Of a stretch of 58,453 nt of DNA, positions 16,850 to 26,071 are shown piece by piece (the first letter of the stretch is position 1; every line of letters starts with the position of its first letter). Origin of the DNA: an uncultured Gammaproteobacteria bacterium (lineage in GTDB: Bacteria > Pseudomonadota > Gammaproteobacteria > JAADHQ01). Under the pieces are notes generated by a model. That model ran no database searches. It saw only the letters and a list, made by a program, of their open reading frames with translations, and had not been told where the DNA came from. Location of the stretch: the NCBI GenBank assembly GCA_947258755.1, contig CAMYJO010000016.1:1-58453 (forward strand), read 5' to 3'. A program made the position numbers and the translations under genes.

Positions 16850-16932
16850 CTAATAGTATGCCCGTCACTTAAAGAATACCAGTCTTGCAGCGTCAAAATC
16901 AGTCTTGCTATCTGCGTCGAATCGAATAACAC

Positions 16933-17002
16933 TTAAGGGGCATCTGATTAATTAGAAAATGTTAGTCATTGCGAGGACACATTAATCAGAGGTTCCTTAA
17001 GT
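16933..17002. repeat. 70-bp MITE-like inverted repeat (short copy)
   Basis: Left arm CTTAAGGGGCATCTGATTAAT (first 20 bases from 16933) pairs with the right arm ATTAATCAGAGGTTCCTTAAG (to 17002) with three mismatches in 21. The inside contains GTCATTGCGAGGA. The same arms and the same GTCATTGCGAG core bound a longer element at 55227-55430, so this looks like an internally deleted member of the same family. Lies just before the 17025 gene. Confidence 0.75.
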
Positions 17003-17024
17003 TAAATTCATTGAAGGTTGTATT

Positions 17025-17705
17025 ATGCATAATGTGTGTCATCAGCTGGGTATTGTTATTCTGTTATGCTTACATGGAGGGCTGTGTCTGGCCGCTGATG
17101 ATACGGATGAGCCGGATTGGTTTGACGAAGATCCAGACGCGATATTTAATGCCATTAACGAAGGTCAACTCACTTTTCTGGAAAAGCCACCCGAGAAACC
17201 GGTGCATCATCATATTAATACCTTGATAGTGCAGACTGACAGTGTTCGTAGTGGTTGGGTTAACCTGATTCAATGTCATAAGCATCTTGATATTTTTCCC
17301 AGTGCACAGATAGTCTATAACCGTAATAAGGTACGCAACATCACTCTGACCAGTTACCAGAACATCGAACAGGCCTGGGTGGAAGGGCCCTCCATACAGT
17401 TAAAAAACATTAGCGAAAATGCCAGCCTGTGTATCAAGGCCGAAAGTCGCGCTTTATGGCCGCAGGCGGATGGCAGTTACCTGTTGAAGAATGGACCCTT
17501 TATGAGAAAATTTCTTGATGGGTACTTTCCGATGAAAGTTTCCATGAATATAAACTTACCGGACAATCTTGTTTTCACCGCTATAGAACCAAAAGAGCAG
17601 AATGGCTTTAAGGTCAACAAAACGAAACAAGGTATCAGCTTTGATGCCTGGTTTGAAGGCAAGTTAAAGACCAGCATTCGCTTGCAATTATTGCCGTCGC
17701 GGTAG
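17025..17705 (+). CDS. Secreted hypothetical protein
   Basis: 226 residues with a clear signal peptide (GIVILLCLHGGLCLAA, cleavage near residue 24), so periplasmic or exported. The start of the mature part is very acidic (DDTDEPDWFDEDPD). The rest looks beta-rich, with two Cys (QCHKH, LCIKAE) that could pair. No family recognised. It sits between yrfG and nudE and ends 21 bases before nudE, so the two may be co-transcribed. In enterobacteria the yrfG-nudE interval holds igaA, which this protein does not resemble. Confidence 0.7.
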   Translation: MHNVCHQLGIVILLCLHGGLCLAADDTDEPDWFDEDPDAIFNAINEGQLTFLEKPPEKPVHHHINTLIVQTDSVRSGWVNLIQCHKHLDIFPSAQIVYNRNKVRNITLTSYQNIEQAWVEGPSIQLKNISENASLCIKAESRALWPQADGSYLLKNGPFMRKFLDGYFPMKVSMNINLPDNLVFTAIEPKEQNGFKVNKTKQGISFDAWFEGKLKTSIRLQLLPSR

Positions 17706-17726
17706 CACGTAGGAGAGAAGGGCGCT

Positions 17727-18266
17727 GTGCAAAAACCAAAAATAGTGAAGGCTAAAATCGTGGCTGAAACCGCATTATTCCGTATCGAACGACTGGATCT
17801 TGAGTTTTCCAATGGTGTCACAGCCCAATATGAGCGGATGCTTGGTTCTGAACGTGGAGCCGTGCTGATTGTGCCGATGCTGGACGACGATACCGTTTTG
17901 TTGATTCGCGAGTATGCTGCGGGCCTGCATCGATATGAACTGGCCCTGCCTAAAGGTAAAATCGAGAAAGACGAGGATATTCTGGTTGCCGCTAACCGTG
18001 AAATACAGGAGGAAGTCGGCTATGCGTCGAATAAGCTGACGCATGTGAACTCTTTGACTCTGGCGCCGGGATATTCAGGGCACACAACGCATATCGTCCT
18101 GGCCACCGATCTATATACCTCTACCGCCGAAGGGGATGAGCCGGAAGAAATCGAAGTGGTGCCGTGGTCGATCCGTGAGCTGGATGCCTTGTTGATGCGT
18201 GATGATTTCAGCGAGGCGCGTAGCATTGCTGCCCTTTATGTGATCAGGGATAGGCTGAGTCGCTAG
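17727..18266 (+). CDS. nudE: ADP compounds hydrolase NudE
   Basis: 179-residue Nudix hydrolase. The Nudix box GKIEKDEDILVAANREIQEE (G-x5-E-x7-R-E-x2-E-E, residues from about 76) is complete with its metal-binding Glu residues. Upstream strands AVLIVPMLDDDTVLLIREY and downstream LTLAPGYSGHTTHIVLA fit NudE, which splits ADP-ribose, Ap3A and NADH-type substrates. Start is GTG at 17727, after GGAGAGAAGGG. Confidence 0.9.
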   Translation: MQKPKIVKAKIVAETALFRIERLDLEFSNGVTAQYERMLGSERGAVLIVPMLDDDTVLLIREYAAGLHRYELALPKGKIEKDEDILVAANREIQEEVGYASNKLTHVNSLTLAPGYSGHTTHIVLATDLYTSTAEGDEPEEIEVVPWSIRELDALLMRDDFSEARSIAALYVIRDRLSR

Positions 18267-18272
18267 TCTTGT

Positions 18273-18668
18273 CTATCGGCTCCATTTTTTAAAACGTTTT
18301 TTACAATACGCGTGTAGGGCATCGTAGTCGGCAAAGAAGCGTTTAAAGTTTTTCTCTGGCGGCTCATCATATTCACAATAGTCATTGTCATAGACGCGAC
18401 ATATTTCCGGGCGCGTAGCGTATATGCCGCAACGCCCATCGTCCTGTAGATGTGTGCAGACTGATCGAAACATTAGATACCAGCCATCTGTATCCTGGTA
18501 GACCTGGGTGTTGGCATGTGAAATTTGCCACAATAAATGTTCGAAATCATATTTTGATCTCGGTGTATCCACATGCTGGGTAAAATAGGAGCAGCATTTT
18601 GATCCGGTACAGAAACCACATTTGTTCTCGGCTGTGATCTCAATATCGGCGATGCTATCTTTGTTCAT
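18273..18668 (-). CDS. YkgJ-family cysteine-cluster protein
   Basis: 131 residues. The Cys pattern CGFCTGSKCC, then SVCTHLQDDGRCGIYATRPEICRVYDNDYCEYD is the YkgJ/UPF0153 signature, a putative zinc- or iron-chelating domain. The biochemical role of the family is unknown. Convergent with nudE (6 bases between stops) and just downstream of the gene at 18705-20264, with which it may share a transcript. Confidence 0.85.
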   Translation of the reverse strand: MNKDSIADIEITAENKCGFCTGSKCCSYFTQHVDTPRSKYDFEHLLWQISHANTQVYQDTDGWYLMFRSVCTHLQDDGRCGIYATRPEICRVYDNDYCEYDEPPEKNFKRFFADYDALHAYCKKRFKKWSR

Positions 18669-18704
18669 GTCTGTTTCCTGTCTTGTTCTGTAAGGGCTTG
18701 GGTG

Positions 18705-20264
18705 TTAATTGTTAATGCTGGTAAAGTCGAAACGGTCAAACGTAAAGGTATCATCACGGAGAAAACCGGCCTTGATGCGTAAGGGTTGATTGCCGATGGT
18801 GACCTCGATGACACGGTCTCGTTGGTAGACTTTTTTTGGAGTAATGAGGGTGGCTGGACTATCGTTTAACGCCTGGCTGCTAACGAATATGGCCGCGAAA
18901 GTATTGTTGGTCTGCGGTCCATCAATAAGGTAACACATAGCTGCGAGTGGGTTACCGTTGATAAATTCTACGCCAATACTGACATTGCTTTTTTTGTCAT
19001 TTTTAATCCAGCGTATAACGCCGATGGTTTCCTGTTTATCCTCTGTCGTGGTCTCTTTTGACAGTAGGCCGATAATATCACCGACCCTGACGTCTTGTAG
19101 GCTAATGGATTCATTTTGCAGGCTGAGTCCGGACTGACTTTCATTGGTGATGGTCCATGATTCCAGTAAGTGTGGGCCAAAGCGGTCGGCGGTGGACTCA
19201 AGTACCTGTTCAAGTTCCTGTTTGTTGATATTGAGAAAGTAATGTACGGCATCAATACCGAAGCATATCTTGCATATTTTGTTGCAGTCGGTGCGTTCTG
19301 CCCCGCGCGTTCGATTCTTGCCGGCAACAATGAGTCGATTCAATAAAGCGGTTTCACTTTCAACAGAGAGTCCATGTTCTTCTTTCTCGATGCGGGAAAT
19401 TTCACTCTGTATTTCCGCAGTCATGACTTGCAGATCGAATATTCTCAGTATCTTTACTGCGCCGACGTCGGCGACTCTGCTTAGACTCCTTGGGGCTTCA
19501 TCCGATGCCAGGTCAGTGATAAAAACCGTTTCGGTATTTGACTGCGGTTGTTGTAGTAACTGGCAATGCGATGATAGCCGCGATAGGCGCTCGAATAGTT
19601 TTTCTGCTATACCGACAGGCCAGTGATATGGGTCCAGGTAAGACATGATCATGACCTGTTTATACAACAGGCCGATACTTCCTGCGCACAAGCTTAATTT
19701 GTCAGGCATTATATCGCGCTCGGTAACGGCGGTGTGTTCCGCAAGCAGGTAAAGTTGATGGATATCCTCGTACAGGTTCTGTGGTATGTCCTGGTATGTT
19801 CTAAAGCTGTTTAGAACAGCCAGTGCTAAAGCTTCCAGTGCATAATACAAGGGCTCGAATAACGCGCCAGGCGCTTGCGCATTGCCGTTTTCCAGGCTTT
19901 CTTTGATAATGACTTTATAGCCATCGGCGAGGGCAGTGCATAATTCTATCATTTGTTGCTTCAGGCTCTCCAGATCCTGAGCTGGCAACGATAGTCGTTT
20001 GAGCGCAAGCAGATTAAGGGACGGGTTGAGCTGTAGTATTACCTGGCGGTATTCCTGCAGTAGTGGCAAACGTTTTTTGGTAGGTAAGGGCTGGCGATTG
20101 ATCGTATCGATAGCATTTGTCAGTTGCTGTACTGTGGGTACGGGCTTGAGTAATGGCAAGGTTTCAAGCCACGTTCTTATTTCCGCAACAGTGGTGATGG
20201 CTTCGGGGTTACGGAAAGCCAGTTGTTCCGGCGTTCTAATGATGACCTGTTCTATATTGCTCAT
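18705..20264 (-). CDS. PilZ-like C-terminal domain protein, function unknown
   Basis: 519-residue soluble protein with a long helical N-terminal region (residues 1-250) and a conserved-looking middle (TDCNKICKICFGIDAVHYFLN near residue 325). The C-terminal ~150 residues (WTITNESQSGLSLQNE, VGDIIGLL, IGVIRWIKNDKKSNVSIGVEFI) have the strand order and 'N-x-S-x-x-G...G-V-R-W' features of PilZ-like domains, but the classical RxxxR c-di-GMP motif is not obvious. It may be a degenerate PilZ or 'cyclic-di-GMP-binding-like' regulator. Stands alone between rhlB and the ykgJ-like gene. Confidence 0.6.
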   Translation of the reverse strand: MSNIEQVIIRTPEQLAFRNPEAITTVAEIRTWLETLPLLKPVPTVQQLTNAIDTINRQPLPTKKRLPLLQEYRQVILQLNPSLNLLALKRLSLPAQDLESLKQQMIELCTALADGYKVIIKESLENGNAQAPGALFEPLYYALEALALAVLNSFRTYQDIPQNLYEDIHQLYLLAEHTAVTERDIMPDKLSLCAGSIGLLYKQVMIMSYLDPYHWPVGIAEKLFERLSRLSSHCQLLQQPQSNTETVFITDLASDEAPRSLSRVADVGAVKILRIFDLQVMTAEIQSEISRIEKEEHGLSVESETALLNRLIVAGKNRTRGAERTDCNKICKICFGIDAVHYFLNINKQELEQVLESTADRFGPHLLESWTITNESQSGLSLQNESISLQDVRVGDIIGLLSKETTTEDKQETIGVIRWIKNDKKSNVSIGVEFINGNPLAAMCYLIDGPQTNNTFAAIFVSSQALNDSPATLITPKKVYQRDRVIEVTIGNQPLRIKAGFLRDDTFTFDRFDFTSINN

Positions 20265-20370
20265 ACGGACCGTACTAAATCAATGGTTTGCTTGTGAAAA
20301 TTATAGTATGACAGGATGAAGAGAATAAAGGACTTTGCTCACCCTTTTTTGAATTTACTTAACTATTTCA

Positions 20371-21648
20371 TTAATGCCGCTTATGGCGATGTGGCTTGTT
20401 AGTCGATTTTCCCTGGCGATGATGCGAGGATTTGTTTCTGGGTGGTCGTTGGATTCTTACAGCGGGGCTGATGTCTGCCAATAATTCCGGGCTGACACTC
20501 TGTTGCTCTATTTTGTGACCTATGTATTCCTCGATGTCTGGCAAGGAGTAGGCAGAATCTTCACAGGCAAAGCTGATGGCATCGCCACTGGCCCCGGCAC
20601 GTGCAGTCCTGCCGATGCGATGCACATAGTCTTCGGGATCCTGTGGCAGGTCGAAATTGAAGACATGGCTGACCCCGGATATGTGCAGACCGCGGGCGGC
20701 TACATCGGTGGCGACCAGGATCGGTAATTCACCATCCTGAAACTGCTTAAGCAGGGCTTGACGTTTTTTTTGAGGCACGTCACCGGATAGGATGGCTGCC
20801 TTGATATTGTTGCCTTCCAGGCTCGCCCAAATTCTTTCAACCATACGCTTGGTATTGGCAAAGATGATACTGCGGCTGGCGTCATGTGATTTTATCAGGT
20901 TGATCAAGACCGGAATCTTTTCACTATTGGCAGTGTAGTAGACTGTTTGTTTGACCTTGTCCGCTGTGACCTTGTCGGCCTCGATTTTGACCATTTGCGG
21001 CTGGTTCATATGCTCATAGGCAAGCTCGGTGACCTTGAAATTCAGGGTCGCGGAGAATAGCAGGTTGAGGCGTTTGTCCGGTGGCGGCATCCGGCGAAAC
21101 AGATAGCGGATATCGCTGATAAAGCCGAGATCGAACATCCTGTCGGCTTCGTCGACAACCATGACCTGAATATGGCGCAGGTTGTAGACTTTTTGTTTGA
21201 AATAGTCGATCAGCCGGCCCGGTGTGCCGATCAGGATATCGACGCCATCGGCAATGGCCTGGCGTTGTTGTTCATAGCCGGTACCGCCATAGGCGACAGT
21301 CGTACGAAAGCCACAATGTTTTCCCAGCTCACAAGCATCCTTGTGTATCTGGATGGCAAGTTCGCGTGTCGGCGCAATAATCAAGGCGCGCGGGCTATTG
21401 CCGGTTGCACTTGCTTGTTCTTGATGACTGAGTAGGTGATTAAAAGTCGCCAGTAAAAAGGCCGCGGTTTTACCGGTGCCGGTCTGGGCCTGTCCGGCAA
21501 TATCTTTACCTGTCAGTGTGATCGGCAGGGTTTCGGCCTGAATAGGGGTGCAATAGTTAAACCCGGCTTCATGTATGCCTTTTACGACTTCCGGTCTTAG
21601 CCCCAGCTGCTCAAAGCTTGTCTCGGTTAAATGTTTTTCTTCAGACAT
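20371..21648 (-). CDS. rhlB: DEAD-box RNA helicase RhlB
   Basis: 425 residues. All helicase motifs are present: Q motif (FNYCTPIQAETLP), I AQTGTGKT, Ia PTRELA, GG, Ib TPGRL, II DEAD, III SAT, IV IIFANTK, V TDVAARGLH and VI HRIGRTARAG. A short basic C-terminal tail (RQGKSTNKPHRHKRH) should bind RNA. RhlB unwinds RNA for the RNase E degradosome in enterobacteria. Its position next to divergent trxA-rho is the conserved rhlB/trxA/rho neighbourhood and supports RhlB over RhlE. Confidence 0.9.
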   Translation of the reverse strand: MSEEKHLTETSFEQLGLRPEVVKGIHEAGFNYCTPIQAETLPITLTGKDIAGQAQTGTGKTAAFLLATFNHLLSHQEQASATGNSPRALIIAPTRELAIQIHKDACELGKHCGFRTTVAYGGTGYEQQRQAIADGVDILIGTPGRLIDYFKQKVYNLRHIQVMVVDEADRMFDLGFISDIRYLFRRMPPPDKRLNLLFSATLNFKVTELAYEHMNQPQMVKIEADKVTADKVKQTVYYTANSEKIPVLINLIKSHDASRSIIFANTKRMVERIWASLEGNNIKAAILSGDVPQKKRQALLKQFQDGELPILVATDVAARGLHISGVSHVFNFDLPQDPEDYVHRIGRTARAGASGDAISFACEDSAYSLPDIEEYIGHKIEQQSVSPELLADISPAVRIQRPPRNKSSHHRQGKSTNKPHRHKRH

Positions 21649-21898
21649 GTAATTTTTATATATTCTGTCAGCGTGCGGTCAGGTTTCTTCAATAAGATAT
21701 TGATCTTAACAGTTTTATTGTGTAAATCGTATATTTTGAGCTAATTATTTTAGCCATCATGACAATACCGGGGCATGAAAGGCTTGTTTTCTTTCGCAGT
21801 TTCCGCTCAAATGGTCTAGAATTCTGTGAATGAATTGATGGGTTGATTGCAGTAAAACCTATTACCTTAAATTTTTTATAAATAGGAGATAGATCGGC

Positions 21899-22225
21899 GT
21901 GAGTGAGCAGATTGTTTACCTGACTGATGGTTCTTTCGAGGATGAAGTCCTCAAATCTGATCAGCCTGTGCTGGTGGATTACTGGGCAGAGTGGTGCGGC
22001 CCGTGCAAAATGATTGCTCCCATTCTGGATGAGATTGCCGGTGAATATAACGGTAAGCTAAAAATAGCCAAGTTGAATATCGACGATAATCCGGAAACAC
22101 CGCCAAAATACGGTATTCGCGGAATCCCTACCCTGATGTTGTTCAAGGGCGGTAACGTTGAGGCCACCAAGGTAGGGGCTGTGTCCAAGTCACAATTAAC
22201 AGCCTTCCTGGACAGTAATCTTTGA
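21899..22225 (+). CDS. trxA: Thioredoxin 1
   Basis: 108 residues with the WCGPCK active site ([20 protein letters not shown]) and the cis-Pro loop [14 protein letters not shown]. Reduces disulfides in cytoplasmic proteins. Start is GTG at 21899, 10 bases after AGGAGA. Divergent from rhlB; followed by its own terminator and then rho. Confidence 0.97.
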   Translation: MSEQIVYLTDGSFEDEVLKSDQPVLVDYWAEWCGPCKMIAPILDEIAGEYNGKLKIAKLNIDDNPETPPKYGIRGIPTLMLFKGGNVEATKVGAVSKSQLTAFLDSNL

Positions 22226-22233
22226 TTTATTCG

Positions 22234-22266
22234 CGTCCAGCCCGTCAAAAGGCTGGACGTTATTAT
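22234..22266 (+). terminator. Terminator between trxA and rho
   Basis: 9-bp stem CGTCCAGCC (22234-22242) / GGCTGGACG (22251-22259), loop of 8, followed by TTATTAT. T-run is imperfect, so some read-through into rho is likely. Confidence 0.75.
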
Positions 22267-22421
22267 AAAGGCGTGCTACAGTTATAAACCAAGAATAATT
22301 CTTTTTAAACCTATCTTCTCTTAGAAAGAAATAACCCGGGAATCTCCCAGACATTAAATTTTTTATAAGCCGTGTCCTCCGTGGCCGCCTGTTTTTCAAT
22401 CCCCTTTAAGAATTACAAATC

Positions 22422-23681
22422 ATGAATCTTACTGAATTAAAACTGAAATCTGCATCTGAACTCGTTGATATAGCCGCATCCCTGAAGCTCGAAGGCCTGG
22501 CCCGCTCGCGTAAGCAGGATGTCATTTTCGGCATACTGAAAGCGCAAGCCAAGAACGGCGAAGATATTTTTGGCGATGGCGTACTGGAAATTTTACAGGA
22601 CGGTTTTGGCTTCCTGCGCTCGGCTGATAGTTCCTATCTGGCCGGTCCGGACGACATCTATGTTTCCCCTAGTCAAATACGCCGCTTCAGTCTGCGTACC
22701 GGCGACACGGTTTCAGGTAAAATTCGCCCGCCCAAAGATGGTGAGCGTTACTTTGCCTTGCTTAAGGTCAAAGAGATTAATTTTGATACGCCGGATAATG
22801 CGCGTAACAAGATTCTGTTCGAGAATCTGACCCCGCTGTTTCCGACAAAGCGTCTGCGCATGGAGCAGGGTAATGGTAGTTCCGAAGATATAACGTCCAG
22901 GATCATTGATCTGGCATCACCCGTTGGCAAAGGGCAGCGCGGTTTGATTGTATCACCACCCAAAGCGGGTAAAACCATGATGCTGGCCAGTATCGCGCAG
23001 TCGATTGCAAGTAATTGCCCTGACTGTCACCTGATCGTACTGTTGATCGATGAACGTCCTGAAGAAGTTACCGAGATGGAGCGTTCGGTACGTGGAGAAG
23101 TCATCTCCAGCACCTTCGATGAGCCGGCTAGTCGTCATGTGCAGGTGGCAGAGATGGTCATCGAGAAGGCCAAGCGCCTGGTCGAACATAAAAAAGACGT
23201 TGTTATATTGCTGGATTCCATCACCCGTTTGGCGCGCGCCTATAATACTGTTATTCCTTCATCTGGTAAGGTCTTGACCGGTGGTGTTGATGCCAATGCC
23301 TTGCATCGTCCGAAGCGATTCTTTGGTGCTGCCAGAAACATCGAAGAGGGCGGCAGCCTGACAATCCTGGCTACGGCTCTGATCGACACTGGCTCACGTA
23401 TGGATGATGTTATCTATGAAGAGTTCAAGGGCACCGGTAATATGGAAGTCCATCTAGACAGAAGGATTGCCGAAAAACGTATATTCCCTGCGATTAATAT
23501 TAATCGTTCCGGTACTCGTCGTGAAGAGAAAATCACCGATCAGGATGAGCTGCAAATGGTCTGGATCCTACGTAAGATCCTGCATCCCATGGATGAGATT
23601 GCGGCGATGGAGTTCTTGATGAATAAATTGAAAGATACCAAAACCAACGATGAATTCTTTAGTTCGATGAAACGCGGCTAA
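22422..23681 (+). CDS. rho: Transcription termination factor Rho
   Basis: 419 residues, standard length. N-terminal helical and cold-shock RNA-binding domains ([22 protein letters not shown]), then the RecA-like ATPase with Walker [29 protein letters not shown], Walker [18 protein letters not shown] and the Q/R loops ([23 protein letters not shown]). Hexameric RNA translocase that ends untranslated transcripts. The 155-base leader after the trxA terminator may hold autoregulation, as in other gammaproteobacteria. Confidence 0.98.
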   Translation: MNLTELKLKSASELVDIAASLKLEGLARSRKQDVIFGILKAQAKNGEDIFGDGVLEILQDGFGFLRSADSSYLAGPDDIYVSPSQIRRFSLRTGDTVSGKIRPPKDGERYFALLKVKEINFDTPDNARNKILFENLTPLFPTKRLRMEQGNGSSEDITSRIIDLASPVGKGQRGLIVSPPKAGKTMMLASIAQSIASNCPDCHLIVLLIDERPEEVTEMERSVRGEVISSTFDEPASRHVQVAEMVIEKAKRLVEHKKDVVILLDSITRLARAYNTVIPSSGKVLTGGVDANALHRPKRFFGAARNIEEGGSLTILATALIDTGSRMDDVIYEEFKGTGNMEVHLDRRIAEKRIFPAININRSGTRREEKITDQDELQMVWILRKILHPMDEIAAMEFLMNKLKDTKTNDEFFSSMKRG

Positions 23682-23696
23682 ACTTCTTCTTTCGGC

Positions 23697-24812
23697 TTAA
23701 TATTGCTTGTTACCTAGATTATAAAGGCGCTGTATGCGCCTTGTTACCGGCGGATGTGTCGCCATCAGCGCGCTCGCACGCTCGCTAAAATTTTGCAGCG
23801 GGTTAACGATAAATAAGTGCTGAGTTGCGCGGTTGGCGCGATCGAACAACACGGTTTCCTGTGACAATTTTTCCAACGCGGAAATCATTGCATGCGTATT
23901 GCGTGTGAGGCGAACACTGGTAGCATCGGCTAGGAATTCACGTTGCCGTGAGACTGCCATCTGCACCATACGTGCGATGATCGGGGCGAGAATGGCCAGC
24001 ACCAGCATGGCGATCATCAAGATCGCGCCGGCGCCACCATCACCTTTATGGGTAGCGCGGCTGCGGCCGATACCGCCGCCATATAGCGAACCGCGCAGGA
24101 CCCCATCGCTGAGTAGTACAATCAAACCGACCAGTACACTGACCGCCGTGGCATAGCGTATATCCCAGTTGACGACATGTCCCATTTCATGGCCGATCAC
24201 GGCCTGCAGTTCTTCCCGGTTGAGCTTGTTCAACAGGCCGCGGGTGACGGCGACTGAAGCATTCGCTGGCGACATGCCGGTGGCGAAAGCGTTCATGGCA
24301 TCGGTTTCGATAATATATACCCTGGGTGCGGCCAGGCCCGCGGCCAGGGCCATTTCCTCGACCACATTATACAACTGTACCTCGGTATCACGATTGGCCA
24401 GCTGCGCCCCGGTTAATTTCATAACTATGCGGTCGCCACGCTTGAATGCGAATGATATCCATAACAGGCTGAGTCCGAGCAGGATAAAGGCGGCCAGCAC
24501 TCCCCAGGAGCTGAAGAAAATAATCGATTCGGCCTTGGCTGGAATATGGCCCATGCCGGTTTGCAGGGCCCAGCCACCCAGATAACCGAGGGCGGCGGCG
24601 ATCAGTAGCAGTAGAAAGACCAGTCTGCGGGTGGCGGTTTGGTTGGCACGACTGGCAGCGATGAAATCGGTACGGCGCAGGATTTTTTTACGCAGGCGCG
24701 GCTTGCTTTTGACCTTAGCGGGTTTGAGCGCCGCATTGCACAGGCGGCAGCTGGCGTTCTCTTTCCAGTTAAGCGTACCGCACTCCGGGCAAGGGGTGGT
24801 CTGCTGAGGCAT
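23697..24812 (-). CDS. HtpX-like M48 zinc metalloprotease with N-terminal zinc ribbon
   Basis: 371 residues. Residues 8-25 form a zinc-ribbon (CPECGTLNW...CRLC). Membrane helices lie at about 64-82, 101-122 and, after the active site, 218-240 and 262-285. The catalytic site is VIGHEMGH (His208, Glu209, His212) with a downstream Glu in REFLADATSVRLT. M48B proteases degrade damaged membrane proteins. It follows lemA with 24 bases between, the common LemA-M48 pair. The fused zinc ribbon is an addition relative to E. coli HtpX. Confidence 0.88.
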   Translation of the reverse strand: MPQQTTPCPECGTLNWKENASCRLCNAALKPAKVKSKPRLRKKILRRTDFIAASRANQTATRRLVFLLLLIAAALGYLGGWALQTGMGHIPAKAESIIFFSSWGVLAAFILLGLSLLWISFAFKRGDRIVMKLTGAQLANRDTEVQLYNVVEEMALAAGLAAPRVYIIETDAMNAFATGMSPANASVAVTRGLLNKLNREELQAVIGHEMGHVVNWDIRYATAVSVLVGLIVLLSDGVLRGSLYGGGIGRSRATHKGDGGAGAILMIAMLVLAILAPIIARMVQMAVSRQREFLADATSVRLTRNTHAMISALEKLSQETVLFDRANRATQHLFIVNPLQNFSERASALMATHPPVTRRIQRLYNLGNKQY

Positions 24813-24836
24813 TGCAGCGCGTCCCTGGTCGTCAGG

Positions 24837-25394
24837 TTAGCGCAGGTTGGCCGTCGGAGTAGCCGTTTCCCCCTCGGGAACCTCGAAGTAGGTGGCGTGC
24901 TTGAAAGCAAACATGTTAGCAATGATGTTGGATGGAAAGCTTTCCACGGCATTGTTCATGCCCATGACACTATCATTGTAAAATTGGCGTGCAAACGCGA
25001 TCTTGTTTTCAGTACCACTGAGCTCTTCCATCAGACGGCTGACATTCTCATTCGCCTTCAGGTCCGGATAGTTTTCCATCAATGCAAACAGTTTGCCCAA
25101 GGCGCCGGTGAGTATGCCCTCAGCGGCAATCGCCTGTTCCGGGCCTTGTGCATTGACTGCGCCATTGCGGGCCTGGATGACCTTCTCCAGGGTCTCCTTC
25201 TCATAGGACATATAGTCCTTGACCACTTCGACCAGATTCGGGATCAGGTCATGGCGGCGCTTCAGTTGCACATCGATCTGGCGCCAGGCATTTTTGACCT
25301 GATTGCGCAAGCTGACTAGATTATTGAATATACCAACCATCCAGACGATCAGCGCAGCAATGATGCCGATAACTATCCAGCTACCTGTTTCCAT
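24837..25394 (-). CDS. lemA: LemA family protein
   Basis: 185 residues: one N-terminal membrane anchor (SWIVIGIIAALIVWMVGIFN) and a long helical bundle with the family motifs LVSLRNQVKNAWRQIDVQLKRRHDLIPNLVE and IAFARQFYNDSVMGMNNAVESFPSNIIA (named here by their ends). The N terminus faces out and the bundle is probably periplasmic or cytoplasmic depending on species. Function is unresolved. Operon with the M48 protease. Confidence 0.93.
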   Translation of the reverse strand: METGSWIVIGIIAALIVWMVGIFNNLVSLRNQVKNAWRQIDVQLKRRHDLIPNLVEVVKDYMSYEKETLEKVIQARNGAVNAQGPEQAIAAEGILTGALGKLFALMENYPDLKANENVSRLMEELSGTENKIAFARQFYNDSVMGMNNAVESFPSNIIANMFAFKHATYFEVPEGETATPTANLR

Positions 25395-25551
25395 AGGGGT
25401 TCCTCTACTGGGTCAAATTCAAATAGCATAGTATTTACTTTTGTGTCTGACGGCAACTCCATAACATTATTTTATATATTGATATAAACCATCTGGCTAT
25501 TTAATAAATCAGGACGTTATAATATAGCTATTACTGATTACGGAGTTTCTG

Positions 25552-26067
25552 ATGAAGAATTTATTCCTGTTGTTTGCCGCTTTAGGATTAATCAGCCTGA
25601 CTGCCTGTGCCGGCGAGCCGGGTAATGAACCTGACAAAAAGCCGGTCAACGAGACGGTAGATGTTGATTATAAAACGACCCGAATGGTGAAGGATGATTA
25701 TCTCTTTGTCGTCGACTCTATCAAGGGCGCAATCGGTGATCGTGGTATCAAGATCAATGGCGTTAACTTTATTGGTAAAATGTTACGCCGTACCGCCGAT
25801 GCCGTCGGTGCCACCAAAGATATCTATAAACACGGACAGGCCTATAATTTCTGCAGCTCGACGCTATCGCGTGCGACCATGGAAGCAGACCCACATAATA
25901 TCGCCTTTTGTCCGTATATCATCACCATCTATGAGCTCAATGATGAGCCCGGCAATATATACATTACTTACCGCAAGCCTTTACTGGTTGGCAGTGAGGC
26001 CTCGAAAGAATCCTTGAAGGCGATTGGCGATTTACTTGACGGTATCGTTAACGACGCCATAAATTAA
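25552..26067 (+). CDS. DUF302 domain lipoprotein
   Basis: 171 residues. Signal peptide with lipobox LTAC (Cys19), so a lipid-anchored outer-membrane or periplasmic protein. The rest resembles the DUF302 fold, which in E. coli-type relatives has KVYNFCS...A......IA.CPY.I.IYE: here YNFCSSTLSRATMEADPHNIAFCPYIITIYE near residues 101-131. Role unknown. Single gene with its own promoter region. Followed by the complex palindromic region. Confidence 0.75.
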   Translation: MKNLFLLFAALGLISLTACAGEPGNEPDKKPVNETVDVDYKTTRMVKDDYLFVVDSIKGAIGDRGIKINGVNFIGKMLRRTADAVGATKDIYKHGQAYNFCSSTLSRATMEADPHNIAFCPYIITIYELNDEPGNIYITYRKPLLVGSEASKESLKAIGDLLDGIVNDAIN

Positions 26068-26071
26068 GGGT

